33,516 nucleotides of DNA, taken from assembly GCA_022823085.1 (NCBI GenBank), contig JAJDXV010000116.1:1-33516 (forward strand), in the 5' to 3' direction. The position numbers were made by a program, and so were the translations under genes. Within the stretch, counting starts at the first letter, position 1; each line of letters starts with the position of its first letter. The notes under the pieces were generated by a model. That model was given only the letters and a program-made list of their open reading frames with translations, did no database searches and had not been told where the DNA came from. Below, piece after piece: positions 23,425 through 31,457 of this stretch. Source of the DNA: Candidatus Poribacteria bacterium (GTDB lineage Bacteria > Poribacteria > WGA-4E > WGA-3G).

Positions 23425-23453
23425 AGTCTATCATATTTGTTAAACTATGTCAA
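23425..23453 (-). promoter_or_regulatory. Promoter of the mod operon
   Basis: On the minus strand TTGACA (23448-23453) and TAGACT (23425-23430) are 17 bases apart, 45 bases before the modA ATG. A second TTGACA (23419-23424) with TAAACT (23441-23446) on the plus strand overlaps it, so two promoters may face each other here. No clear ModE box was identified. Confidence 0.65.
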
Positions 23454-23527
23454 ACATATTAGGATTTACGCATTTTTTTCGCCCTTACGCCGCCGAAGTC
23501 GTACATCGTTAACTCAGCAAACTTTTC

Positions 23528-23556
23528 TTGCAATCCGTTTGAACCTGTGGTATCCT
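23528..23556 (+). promoter_or_regulatory. Promoter for the sugar-phosphate isomerase gene
   Basis: TTGCAA (23528-23533) and TATCCT (23551-23556) are 17 bases apart and lie 36 bases before the ATG at 23592. Confidence 0.55.
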
Positions 23557-23591
23557 ATTTGTACATACAATAGACAGTAGAGGAAAAAACT

Positions 23592-24398
23592 ATGAAATTA
23601 GGTCTCTGCACCATCGCTTTTCAGGAAAAACCGCTGGAAGAGGTTATCGACATCGCAGCGGACTACGGGTTTGATGGCATTGAACTCTGGGGGAAACCGC
23701 CGCATCTACCAGAGGAATACGACGAAAGCTACATCAGAAATGTTAGAGAAATGGCACAGCGGAAAGGATTAGAAATCTCAGCCTTCGGATCCTATGTCCA
23801 TCCGTTAATGCATCTTCACCAGAAATACTTTGAAGAAGCCTTCAAAATCGCACGCGATTTAGGAACCGATCTTATCCGAATCTGGTCCAGTGGTGGCCCC
23901 TCAAAATCAATCACACCCGCCGATAAACGTCTGATCTTCTTTCGGCTCGTCAGTGTTACACAGTGGGCAAATTTTCGTAGTATTCGGATCGGATTGGAGA
24001 TGCACAACAACCAATACACCGATAGTGCCGCGACCATTTTGGAGACCATCGAAGAAGTTAACCTCCCAGCGTTGAAGACCTACTATCAACCGCTGGCACG
24101 GGCGGATGCCGATGAACCGCACGATGCCGCTGAGAAACTATCAGCGCACATCGTCAACGTCCACGCACAAAATTTTGATGAAAGCGGGAAAGCATGCCCT
24201 ATCGCTGATGGGGTCGTGGATTACGCACGGATTGTTGAAATCCTCAGAAATGCCGAATATGATGGCTATTTGGAAGTTGAGTTCGTCCACGGGGACAACA
24301 AGTTGGACGCACTCCAACGCGATCGCGATTATCTCGCAAGTTTAATCCATACAACAGACGGCGACGCACTGAAAAGCACCGACATCCCCGCTGTCTAA
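23592..24398 (+). CDS. Sugar phosphate isomerase/epimerase (xylose isomerase-like TIM barrel)
   Basis: A weak AGAGGA precedes the ATG. The 268 residues follow the AP_endonuc_2 TIM-barrel pattern: M-K-L-G-L-C-T-I-A-F at the start, D-I-A-A-D-Y-G-F-D-G-I-E-L-W-G, then I-R-I-W-S-S-G-G, G-L-E-M-H-N-N-Q with a likely metal-binding glutamate and histidine, H-I-V-N-V-H-A-Q-N-F, and Y-L-E-V-E-F-V-H-G at the end. Members isomerise or epimerise ketoses and inositol-related sugars with a divalent metal; the substrate here cannot be told. It lies next to an uncharacterised gene with no sugar operon around it. Confidence 0.82.
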   Translation: MKLGLCTIAFQEKPLEEVIDIAADYGFDGIELWGKPPHLPEEYDESYIRNVREMAQRKGLEISAFGSYVHPLMHLHQKYFEEAFKIARDLGTDLIRIWSSGGPSKSITPADKRLIFFRLVSVTQWANFRSIRIGLEMHNNQYTDSAATILETIEEVNLPALKTYYQPLARADADEPHDAAEKLSAHIVNVHAQNFDESGKACPIADGVVDYARIVEILRNAEYDGYLEVEFVHGDNKLDALQRDRDYLASLIHTTDGDALKSTDIPAV

Positions 24399-24464
24399 AA
24401 CGCAACGGAACGCCAGCAAATATATGTCTTTGACAGACGCAACAGCAAACGTCCAAGGTGCTTC

Positions 24465-25082
24465 ATGCGGTTAGAGGTCGGCATCATCGCACTCGTAGAG
24501 GCGGTCTTCGGTATAGAAGCAGACCGTCGCGCACAATTTCAGTGGCTCCGTAACAAACCGAGTCCTGAAAACTTCGCCGAACATTACGATGCAGCGATGG
24601 CACTCTACACGGAACTCGATGGGGATTGGGGAGGCACAAAAGCAAAAGCCGACGGCTACCTGATTCCTGATGCCTATTTTCCTGAGCCGTATCATTTTAT
24701 TTTTGAATTTGACGAACTGCAACATTTCACAGAATATCGCGAGCGCACCTTTCAGTTCTATCCAGAGGATGTACGGCTCGCGTTTGCACCGCAGAAATAC
24801 AAACAGTTCTGTCAACAGCACCACACCGCAGCACTCGCAAAAGGACCGGCACGTTTCCGACGACCGACTGCCGATTTCCCGTACGCAAACGGTCGTGCCG
24901 CACAACGTGCCTTCTTCGATACGTTCCGAGATTGGCTGCCACCCGTACATGGACTGAACCCGACGCTCCGGTTAGCAGAATTTGAAGTCGCACCGATCCT
25001 AAACGGCGAATTAACCGACGATCAAGCAAAGGCTTACATGGAAAACTTACTTCGCGAACGGCTAAAAACAATACAAAGGTAG
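24465..25082 (+). CDS. Hypothetical protein, possibly nuclease-like
   Basis: The ATG follows AAGGTGCTTC. The same frame is open back to the previous gene's stop with no other start codon. The 205-residue soluble protein has F-I-F-E-F-D-E-L-Q-H-F-T-E-Y-R (about residues 65-79), reminiscent of the E-F-D-E-x-Q-H-F motif in some PD-(D/E)xK-like or Vsr-like nucleases. The nuclease reading rests on this motif alone. It may be co-transcribed with the isomerase before it and the PLP enzyme 15 bases after it. Confidence 0.65.
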   Translation: MRLEVGIIALVEAVFGIEADRRAQFQWLRNKPSPENFAEHYDAAMALYTELDGDWGGTKAKADGYLIPDAYFPEPYHFIFEFDELQHFTEYRERTFQFYPEDVRLAFAPQKYKQFCQQHHTAALAKGPARFRRPTADFPYANGRAAQRAFFDTFRDWLPPVHGLNPTLRLAEFEVAPILNGELTDDQAKAYMENLLRERLKTIQR

Positions 25083-25097
25083 GAAAAAAAACGCTAC

Positions 25098-26027
25098 ATG
25101 AGCATGCGAAAGCCTGAAAAGGTGAACATTTCAGAACATCCACTGCTCCAAATAATAGGACAGACACCCCTCGCGAAGATAGACCTCTTCGCAGACGAGT
25201 TGCCGAACGTTGACATCTATGCGAAGGTAGAAACCTATAACCCCGGCGGCTCCATTAAAGACCGACCGGTCCTAAGAATGCTCACGGCGGCAATCGCTTC
25301 GGGAGAACTCACGCACGAAAAGGTTATCCTCGATTCCAGTTCCGGCAACGCAGCGATCGCTTATGCGATGATTGGCGCGACCCTCGGCTACAAAGTTGAA
25401 CTTGTAATTCCAGACAACGCCAGCGAAGAACGGATAAAACGTATCCGATCACACGGCGCAGACATCATCCATACCGACGCTATCCTCGGTTACGATGAGG
25501 CACTCCGAGAAGTGGATCGACGCTACGAAGCACAACCTGACCGGTATTTTTTCAACTCACAATACGACAACGAAAACAATTGGCTGGCGCATTATGAAAC
25601 CACCGGTGTCGAAATCTGGAACCAGACCGGTGGAAACGTTACACACTTCGTCGCTGGCGTAGGGACCGGCGGCACGATTACCGGTGTCGGCAGACGGCTC
25701 AAAAACTACAATCCAGATATCCAAGTCTGTTCTATTTCACCAGAAGTGTTCCCCGGTATTGAGGGACTCAAACCGCTCGGGGACCCAGAGAACATTGTGC
25801 CAGCAATTCTGGATGAGTCGGTGATTGATTGCCGTATCCCCACAACGATTGAAAACGCTTACGAAATGTGCAGTCGCCTCGCGCGACGCGGCTGGTTCGT
25901 CGGGCAATCTTCCGGCGGCTACCTTTATGGCGCATATAAAGTCGCACAAGAAATTCAGGAAGGCGTTATCGTCACTGTCTTTAACGACCTCGGCGAACGC
26001 TATTTCAGCACAAGACTGTGGGATTAA
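25098..26027 (+). CDS. PLP-dependent cysteine synthase family protein
   Basis: The family makes cysteine or cystathionine from O-acetyl- or O-phosphoserine or related substrates. The 309-residue protein has P-L-L-Q-I-I-G-Q-T-P-L at the start, N-P-G-G-S-I-K-D-R with the PLP lysine (K54), the substrate loop S-S-S-G-N-A-A, and the phosphate-binding G-V-G-T-G-G-T-I-T-G. The C-terminal S-S-G-G-Y-L-Y-G-A is also typical. CysK, CysM and cystathionine beta-synthase cannot be separated by eye, so no symbol is given. The ATG at 25104 is an alternative start. The 162 bases after the gene hold nothing recognisable. Confidence 0.88.
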   Translation: MSMRKPEKVNISEHPLLQIIGQTPLAKIDLFADELPNVDIYAKVETYNPGGSIKDRPVLRMLTAAIASGELTHEKVILDSSSGNAAIAYAMIGATLGYKVELVIPDNASEERIKRIRSHGADIIHTDAILGYDEALREVDRRYEAQPDRYFFNSQYDNENNWLAHYETTGVEIWNQTGGNVTHFVAGVGTGGTITGVGRRLKNYNPDIQVCSISPEVFPGIEGLKPLGDPENIVPAILDESVIDCRIPTTIENAYEMCSRLARRGWFVGQSSGGYLYGAYKVAQEIQEGVIVTVFNDLGERYFSTRLWD

Positions 26028-26189
26028 CTAACGCAAGGAGTTCTAACAATTACACTTGGGCAGCGTGTCTGTCGGCAACACTGATCTAAAATTATTAAAA
26101 AACTTACTTCAGGTTATGAATAGTTGCTTGATAATTGGAACACTGCAAGGACAACGGACGCAGCAGCTCAGAAGCAATAGTTTAAAAAT

Positions 26190-27440
26190 ATGGAAACGAC
26201 AGTTATTCCGTTTCGCGGCTTACGCTATAACGCAACCAAAGTTGAAGGGCTTACGAACGTTATAGCACCGCCGTACGACGTTATCAAACCCGATGAACAG
26301 ACCGTTTTAGCGCAGCGTCACCCTGCCAACATCATCCGATTAATCCTAAGCCAACCGCACGATGCTGATACCGATGATGAAAACCGATACACACGCGCTG
26401 CAACACTGATGAACCGGTGGATAGCGGATGGTATCCTCCAACGCGACGCAACGCCGCGCTATTATATCTACGACCAGTCGTTCAACGCACCGGATGGAAA
26501 AGATTATACGCGTCGCGCCCTGATTGGACTCGTGAAACTGCAACCGTTTGAAAATCGGGTCGTCTTACCCCATGAAAAGACGCACGCCGGACCGAAAATC
26601 GACCGGCTCAATCTCATGCGTCAGTGCCATGCCAACCTCAGCCCTATCTTCCTCCTCTACGCGGATGCCGATGGCGACATCGAGCGGATTATGGAGCGTT
26701 TTACTGACGAACACACCCCCGAAGTCGATTGTGAAGAACGGTTCGGAAGCACACACCGATTGTGGTGTTTAGACGATGCCGAACGGAACACCGAAATTCA
26801 GACCCTCTTTTCCGAAAGACCACTCCTCATCGCCGATGGACACCACCGTTATGAAACCGCACTCGCTTTCCAAGAAGAGATGGCGCACACCGGAATACAA
26901 GGATACGGTTATATGATGGTGAACCTCGTCCGAATGGAGTCCCCCGGACTCGCGGTTTTGGCGATCCACCGGCTCTTAGACAACCTCAGTCCTGATAGTA
27001 TCACCCATGCCATTGCTAAACTGCCGGAGGTGTTTGATGTCCATGAACTTGACACACAAGCGGCACTTATGGCACAATTAGAGGCACAACGCGGAAAACC
27101 GCCAGCGATCGGCTTGTATACCGCAGACGATAAATACCGTCTATTGATACCGCGTTCAACGACACCGAGCCAATTAGATGTCGTGCTTGTGCAAGAAACC
27201 CTTATCAAGGAGATGTTCCAAGTTGAGACGTTAGCGGAGCATATCAGCTACACCGCTTACGCGGACGATGCTGTTATGCACGTTAAAAGTGGAACAGGGC
27301 GCGTCGCACTCCTCATGAATCCAACACCTGTTGAGCAGGTCTTGGAAGTCGCTATGGCAGGTTCTATAATGCCACAGAAATCCACCTATTTCTATCCGAA
27401 GATGGCGACCGGTCTCGTTTTGAATCTGTTGAACCGGTAA
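26190..27440 (+). CDS. DUF1015 family protein
   Basis: The 416-residue protein matches DUF1015 (about 410 residues) throughout: F-R-G-L-R-Y-N at the start, A-P-P-Y-D-V-I, L-P-H-E-K-T, L-L-I-A-D-G-H-H-R-Y-E-T-A-L in the middle and M-P-Q-K-S-T-Y-F-Y-P-K near the end. The family is cytoplasmic and its reaction is not settled; it often lies near serine-synthesis genes. Here the upstream neighbour is a cysteine-synthase-type enzyme, a loose hint of serine or cysteine metabolism. No clear ribosome site precedes the ATG. Confidence 0.88.
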   Translation: METTVIPFRGLRYNATKVEGLTNVIAPPYDVIKPDEQTVLAQRHPANIIRLILSQPHDADTDDENRYTRAATLMNRWIADGILQRDATPRYYIYDQSFNAPDGKDYTRRALIGLVKLQPFENRVVLPHEKTHAGPKIDRLNLMRQCHANLSPIFLLYADADGDIERIMERFTDEHTPEVDCEERFGSTHRLWCLDDAERNTEIQTLFSERPLLIADGHHRYETALAFQEEMAHTGIQGYGYMMVNLVRMESPGLAVLAIHRLLDNLSPDSITHAIAKLPEVFDVHELDTQAALMAQLEAQRGKPPAIGLYTADDKYRLLIPRSTTPSQLDVVLVQETLIKEMFQVETLAEHISYTAYADDAVMHVKSGTGRVALLMNPTPVEQVLEVAMAGSIMPQKSTYFYPKMATGLVLNLLNR

Positions 27441-27474
27441 CGCCGCGAACCGGAAAACTTTTGAAGGCAAACCG

Positions 27475-28515
27475 ATGCATCACGAACACGAAAGAGATAC
27501 CTTAGCATTTACGCACCAGTTGTACGCCGAGTTACCGCGTCAATTAGCGTTTCAGGCGACCAGTGCTGCTGAAGCGGAAGCGTGGCAACACGAATTGCGG
27601 GCAAAACTGACCGAATTGGTCGGCGGTTTCCCACAAGAACCCTGCGATTTAGAACCCGAAGTTTTAGAGACGCACGAGTTTCCTTCCTATATCCGTGAGA
27701 CCGTGCAGTTCACGAGCCGCCAACATTCAACTGTTTTCGGGTACTTCCTCGCCCCGAAAGCTCTTAAGGGTGCGACACCGAACGCTGCGATCCTCTGCTT
27801 GGCTGGACACGGGCGCGGCGTGGATGACATCGTCGGAATTGAGGAAGACGACAGCATGCGTTCCGAATATGGTGGCTATCAGAACGACTTTGCACTCCAG
27901 TGCGTCGCGCACGGCTACACCGTGCTTGCCATCGAACAGTTCGGGTTCGGGCATCGCCGCGATCCTGCTGCCCGACAGAAGGGTGGCGGTGCGTCTTCGT
28001 GCCAGCCGAGTGCCGGTGCCGCACTCCTCTTAGGACAAACGATGGTAGGCTGGCGGGTTTACGATGCGATGCGCGCCTTTGACTATCTATCAACCCGTTC
28101 CGAGGTCGATATGAACCGGCTCGGTATAATGGGCATCTCCGGCGGCGGCACAACAACCTTCTTCACCGCAGCGATTGACACACGCGTTAAAGCGGCTGTC
28201 GTCAGCGGCTATTTCAACACGTTCCGAGATAGTATCCTCAGCTTGAGCCATTGTATAGACAACTACATACCGAATGTGCTACAATATGCGGAGATGTATG
28301 ACATCGCAGGCTTGATCGCACCACGCGCACTGTTTGTTGAATCCGGGACCGAGGATACCATCTTTCCGATTGATGCCACCCGATTTGCTGTCAACGAAGC
28401 GAAAGCGATTTTCAACCGCTTTGACGCTGATGACAAATTGGGGTTCGAAGCGTTTGAAGCAGGACACAGTTTCTACGGTGTCGGCGCATTTGAGTTTCTT
28501 AAGCAGGTTTTATAA
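27475..28515 (+). CDS. Alpha/beta hydrolase (acetyl-xylan-esterase-like or abhydrolase 7 type)
   Basis: The ATG follows GAAGG. The 346-residue protein has no signal peptide. The nucleophile elbow G-I-S-G-G-G puts Ser222 as catalytic serine; a likely acid lies in E-S-G-T-E-D-T-I-F-P and the histidine is His331 in E-A-G-H-S-F. A C-L-A-G-H-G-R-G segment is the probable oxyanion loop. Family members split esters such as acetylated sugars; the true substrate is unknown. The next gene begins 12 bases after the stop, likely one transcript. Confidence 0.82.
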   Translation: MHHEHERDTLAFTHQLYAELPRQLAFQATSAAEAEAWQHELRAKLTELVGGFPQEPCDLEPEVLETHEFPSYIRETVQFTSRQHSTVFGYFLAPKALKGATPNAAILCLAGHGRGVDDIVGIEEDDSMRSEYGGYQNDFALQCVAHGYTVLAIEQFGFGHRRDPAARQKGGGASSCQPSAGAALLLGQTMVGWRVYDAMRAFDYLSTRSEVDMNRLGIMGISGGGTTTFFTAAIDTRVKAAVVSGYFNTFRDSILSLSHCIDNYIPNVLQYAEMYDIAGLIAPRALFVESGTEDTIFPIDATRFAVNEAKAIFNRFDADDKLGFEAFEAGHSFYGVGAFEFLKQVL

Positions 28516-28527
28516 AAGGAGGCGTGT

Positions 28528-29319
28528 GTGGCAATTGAACTCTTCTCTATCGGTACAGAGTTAGTACTTGGGCAAATTCAGGATACCAATGCCCACTGGA
28601 TTGCACAGCAGATTCTTCAGATCGGTGGCGAATTACGGCGTGTAACGATGCTACGCGACAACGCTGAGGAGATGTACGAGGCATTGGCGTCCGCTATCAA
28701 ACGAGAAACATCGCTTATTCTCACAACAGGCGGACTTGGACCGACACCCGATGATATGACCGTTGAAGTCGTCGCATCTCTCATCGGTACGGAACCTGTT
28801 GTGAGCGAGGAGACCGTCGCAGACTTTCGGAAACGCCGCGAGATGGCAGAGAACGACCCGATCAGTGAAGCACTCATGAAAATGGCGATGGTGCCAGAAG
28901 CCGCGACTGTCTTACAGAACCCAGCAGGTTGGGCACCCTGTATCAGCGTTGAACATCAAAACACGACGCTCATGATGATGCCGGGACCGCCACGCGAGAT
29001 GAAAGCGATCTTTGAAACCTATATCCAACCGTTGATTGCTGAACGTTACCGCGCAGAGATTACCACGGCGCGCGTCTATGTCAGTATGTTTGAAGCAGAA
29101 GTTTCACCACTCATGCAAAACGTGATGGAACACCACCCTGATGTCTATCTAAAGGCGTATGTCTCGCTCCGCAACGCGGATACAAACATGATGCCGGTAG
29201 ACTTAGTCTCGACAAGTACGGATAAAGCGGAGGCAGAAGCGCAATTGCAACTCGCAACCGACTATTTCCGTGAACTTGTCGTTGAAACCGGAAAACATTT
29301 TAATCTTGAGGACAAATAA
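28528..29319 (+). CDS. CinA-like molybdopterin-binding (MoCF) domain protein without the amidase domain
   Basis: GTG start at 28528 after a strong AAAGGAGG. The 263 residues match the N-terminal half of CinA: E-L-F-S-I-G-T-E-L-V-L-G-Q-I-Q-D-T-N at the start, T-T-G-G-L-G-P-T-P-D-D-M-T, and M-M-P-G-P-P-R-E-M-K. The C-terminal nicotinamide-nucleotide amidase domain (PncC) of full CinA (about 410 residues) is absent. In some bacteria the N-terminal domain alone has ADP-ribose pyrophosphatase activity, so this may be its role. It follows the hydrolase closely and precedes infA. Confidence 0.85.
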   Translation: MAIELFSIGTELVLGQIQDTNAHWIAQQILQIGGELRRVTMLRDNAEEMYEALASAIKRETSLILTTGGLGPTPDDMTVEVVASLIGTEPVVSEETVADFRKRREMAENDPISEALMKMAMVPEAATVLQNPAGWAPCISVEHQNTTLMMMPGPPREMKAIFETYIQPLIAERYRAEITTARVYVSMFEAEVSPLMQNVMEHHPDVYLKAYVSLRNADTNMMPVDLVSTSTDKAEAEAQLQLATDYFRELVVETGKHFNLEDK

Positions 29320-29379
29320 CAGGTCCGCATTACAAACGTACGAATATGTAGGTGACCACAATGCGTTATAGCGGACCTG
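29320..29379. other. Inverted repeat between the cinA-like gene and infA
   Basis: CAGGTCCGC (29320-29328) and GCGGACCTG (29371-29379) are perfect 9-base arms around 42 bases. It begins directly after the stop codon of the cinA-like gene and ends 38 bases before infA. It may be an intergenic repeat or a structured leader. Confidence 0.5.
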
Positions 29380-29416
29380 CTTAGAAAATGCACCTACAAA
29401 AAAGGAGATTTATACT

Positions 29417-29785
29417 GTGAATCGCAGACCCTCTGGAAATAGACGCAAGTCGCGAGCGCGAAACGCGAAGTCGTCACGCAAAAATCAGAAGTCGCAACCT
29501 AAACAGCACACGGATGCTGATGAGAATGTTGATGTTAATTCCGAAACCGAAAAAGAGGAAACGCCAACCACGAAAAGCGATAAAATAGAGGTTGAAGGTA
29601 CCGTCGTGGAACCTTTACCAAATGCAATGTTTCGGGTCGAGCTGGATAATAAACATCAGATCCTTGCGCATATCTCCGGCAGAATGCGGAAGTTTTTCAT
29701 CAAAATTTCGCCGGGCGATAAGGTGACCGTTGAACTATCGCCTTACGATCTCACGAGAGGACGTATTACTTATCGGAAACGGTAG
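29417..29785 (+). CDS. infA: Translation initiation factor IF-1 with an N-terminal extension
   Basis: IF-1 binds the 30S A site and helps start translation. GTG start at 29417 after AAAGGAG. The C-terminal about 69 residues are canonical: [44 protein letters not shown] and G-R-I-T-Y-R. The first about 53 residues are an extra tail, basic ([14 protein letters not shown]) then acidic (D-A-D-E-N-V-D, E-T-E-K-E-E). Usual IF-1 is about 72 residues; this is 122. The GTG start with its good ribosome site makes the extension look genuine. Confidence 0.93.
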   Translation: MNRRPSGNRRKSRARNAKSSRKNQKSQPKQHTDADENVDVNSETEKEETPTTKSDKIEVEGTVVEPLPNAMFRVELDNKHQILAHISGRMRKFFIKISPGDKVTVELSPYDLTRGRITYRKR

Positions 29786-29855
29786 TTTCTCAGATGGGTG
29801 GATCGGTTCGGTTGATACCGTGCCGACCATTTCCGCAATATCATTGGGATTTCCT

Positions 29856-30671
29856 ATGAAACCTGCTGCCTTAGTCCATATTCATAACGCCAATGAAAAG
29901 GAAGCCGATCGGCTACTTGATGCTATCGCAGCGAAACGGGGGCAGGTAGAGGAACTCACCGTAGCAGTCGAAGAACTCAAGTCGGAAGTTGATGTCTTTC
30001 AGCGTCGCTATAATGCGCATATCAGCCACTATTACCTTGAACTTGATAAGGTTGAACTCGAAACGCAGGAATATCGGCTCCGGCTCCAGCTGCGACGCGA
30101 AAATGTGAACGCGGAAGAGATAGAGGGACGCGTGGAATCCTGTTTCAGAACAAGCCGCGCACGTGTTGACGCTTATCAGGAAGTGGATGAATCACACGCA
30201 ACACCCGAAGGGGCGCAACTCCCGGCTTCTAAAGCGAAACACTTGCAAAACCTCTATCGTAAACTCGCGAAAAGGTACCACCCAGACAAAACCGTTGATA
30301 CCGAAGAACAGCAGAGACGAGAGCAGATGATGCCCCTTATCAATCGGGCATACAACGAACAGGATATTCAGACCCTTGAGCGGTTAAGCCTCGGTGAAAC
30401 AGAGCCACATATCGCCGAAAAGACATCTGCCGAAAAACGGACAGCCTTACAGGCAGAACTCCGAAGCCTCAACCGTGCGGCAAGTGAGTTGCGTTCAGAA
30501 ATAAATCGAATTAAGACCGGACGTACCTACCAATTGAAGCAACAGGTAGAAAACGCAAAGAAAGCCGGAACAGACCTACTCTCTGGACTCGCAAAAGATT
30601 TGGAGCGGAAAGTCAAAGCGGGGCGCACGCATCTGACACGTCTGATGAATATGTGGCACGGCACGCAGTGA
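29856..30671 (+). CDS. J-domain protein flanked by coiled coils
   Basis: The start at 29856 is chosen because the 29730 alternative would lie inside infA; GGGAT precedes it. The 271-residue protein has a coiled coil (about 15-110), a J-domain core at about 123-180 with Y-R-K-L-A-K-R-Y-H-P-D-K (HPD at 142-144), and a second coiled coil (190-255). J-domain proteins stimulate Hsp70 (DnaK) ATPase. The glycine-rich and zinc parts of DnaJ are missing, so it is a specialised co-chaperone whose coiled coils may hold the client or a dimer partner. Confidence 0.75.
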   Translation: MKPAALVHIHNANEKEADRLLDAIAAKRGQVEELTVAVEELKSEVDVFQRRYNAHISHYYLELDKVELETQEYRLRLQLRRENVNAEEIEGRVESCFRTSRARVDAYQEVDESHATPEGAQLPASKAKHLQNLYRKLAKRYHPDKTVDTEEQQRREQMMPLINRAYNEQDIQTLERLSLGETEPHIAEKTSAEKRTALQAELRSLNRAASELRSEINRIKTGRTYQLKQQVENAKKAGTDLLSGLAKDLERKVKAGRTHLTRLMNMWHGTQ

Positions 30672-30706
30672 TCCCGCAACGTCTAAGATGATTTAAGGAA
30701 GTGAGC

Positions 30707-31441
30707 ATGCAACTGAAAGACAAAGTCGCTATCGTCACCGGGGGCGGCCGCGGTATCGGTCGAGCCATCGCCATCGCTTATGCAGCTGAAGGCGCGCGTG
30801 TCGTCATCGCCGCCCGTAACACCACACAACTTGATGAAGTCGTCGCAGAAATCGAGACAAACGACGGTGAAGTCCTGGCGGTGCCGACCGACGTTCAAAG
30901 CCGTTCGGAAGTGGAGAATCTCATCCAGAAAACCGTTGACCACTTCGGACAGATTGATATTCTCGTCAATAACGCAGGCATCAATCCGAGGGGTCCGTTC
31001 TTAGCGTCTACAGATGAAGAGTGGGAACTCGGATGGCGGATCAATGTGATGGGTGTTGTATACTGCTGCCGTGCCGCCTTGCCGGTTATGAAACAGCAGG
31101 CGAGCGGCAATATCATTAACGTCGGCTCCGGTATGGGGCAAGTCGGACGCTCGAACCTCAGCGTCTATTGCGCCTCCAAAGCCGCCTTGCACGGATTGAC
31201 GCAATCCATCGCCGAAGAGGTATGGGAAGACGGCATCATCGCGAACGTGCTGATCCCCGGTCCCGTGAAAACGGAACTTTCAAAACCGGCTTGGGAGAAT
31301 TCAGGAACTTTCAGGGGCGAAAGCGACCCGTGGAAACAACCGGAGCAGGTCGTCGCATCGGCACTTTTCCTCGCGACGCAACCGCCTGCGACCGGCATGA
31401 CAGGTCAAATTCTCAGCATCATGCGCCGCAACAGCCCATGA
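30707..31441 (+). CDS. Short-chain dehydrogenase/reductase (SDR)
   Basis: The ATG at 30707 follows AAGGA; a GTG at 30701 is an alternative. The 244-residue protein has the cofactor motif T-G-G-G-R-G-I-G (11-18), N-N-A-G near 88-91, a catalytic serine in V-G-S-G-M-G and Y-C-A-S-K (Tyr and Lys near 150-155). These define classical NAD(P)-dependent SDRs such as FabG-type enzymes. The substrate is unknown. It is convergent with the oxidoreductase at 31458, 16 bases away, with no clear terminator between them. Confidence 0.88.
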   Translation: MQLKDKVAIVTGGGRGIGRAIAIAYAAEGARVVIAARNTTQLDEVVAEIETNDGEVLAVPTDVQSRSEVENLIQKTVDHFGQIDILVNNAGINPRGPFLASTDEEWELGWRINVMGVVYCCRAALPVMKQQASGNIINVGSGMGQVGRSNLSVYCASKAALHGLTQSIAEEVWEDGIIANVLIPGPVKTELSKPAWENSGTFRGESDPWKQPEQVVASALFLATQPPATGMTGQILSIMRRNSP

Positions 31442-31457
31442 GAAGTGACATATTTTT

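Noticed and set aside
23381..23460. ModE operator in the mod promoter region
   Set aside because: AT-rich repeats are present but no convincing match to a ModE box could be made by eye.
29320..29379. T-box or riboswitch before infA
   Set aside because: Only one pair of arms, no conserved riboswitch elements seen.
29730..29855. Upstream extension of the J-domain gene
   Set aside because: It would overlap infA; the ATG at 29856 gives a normal start.
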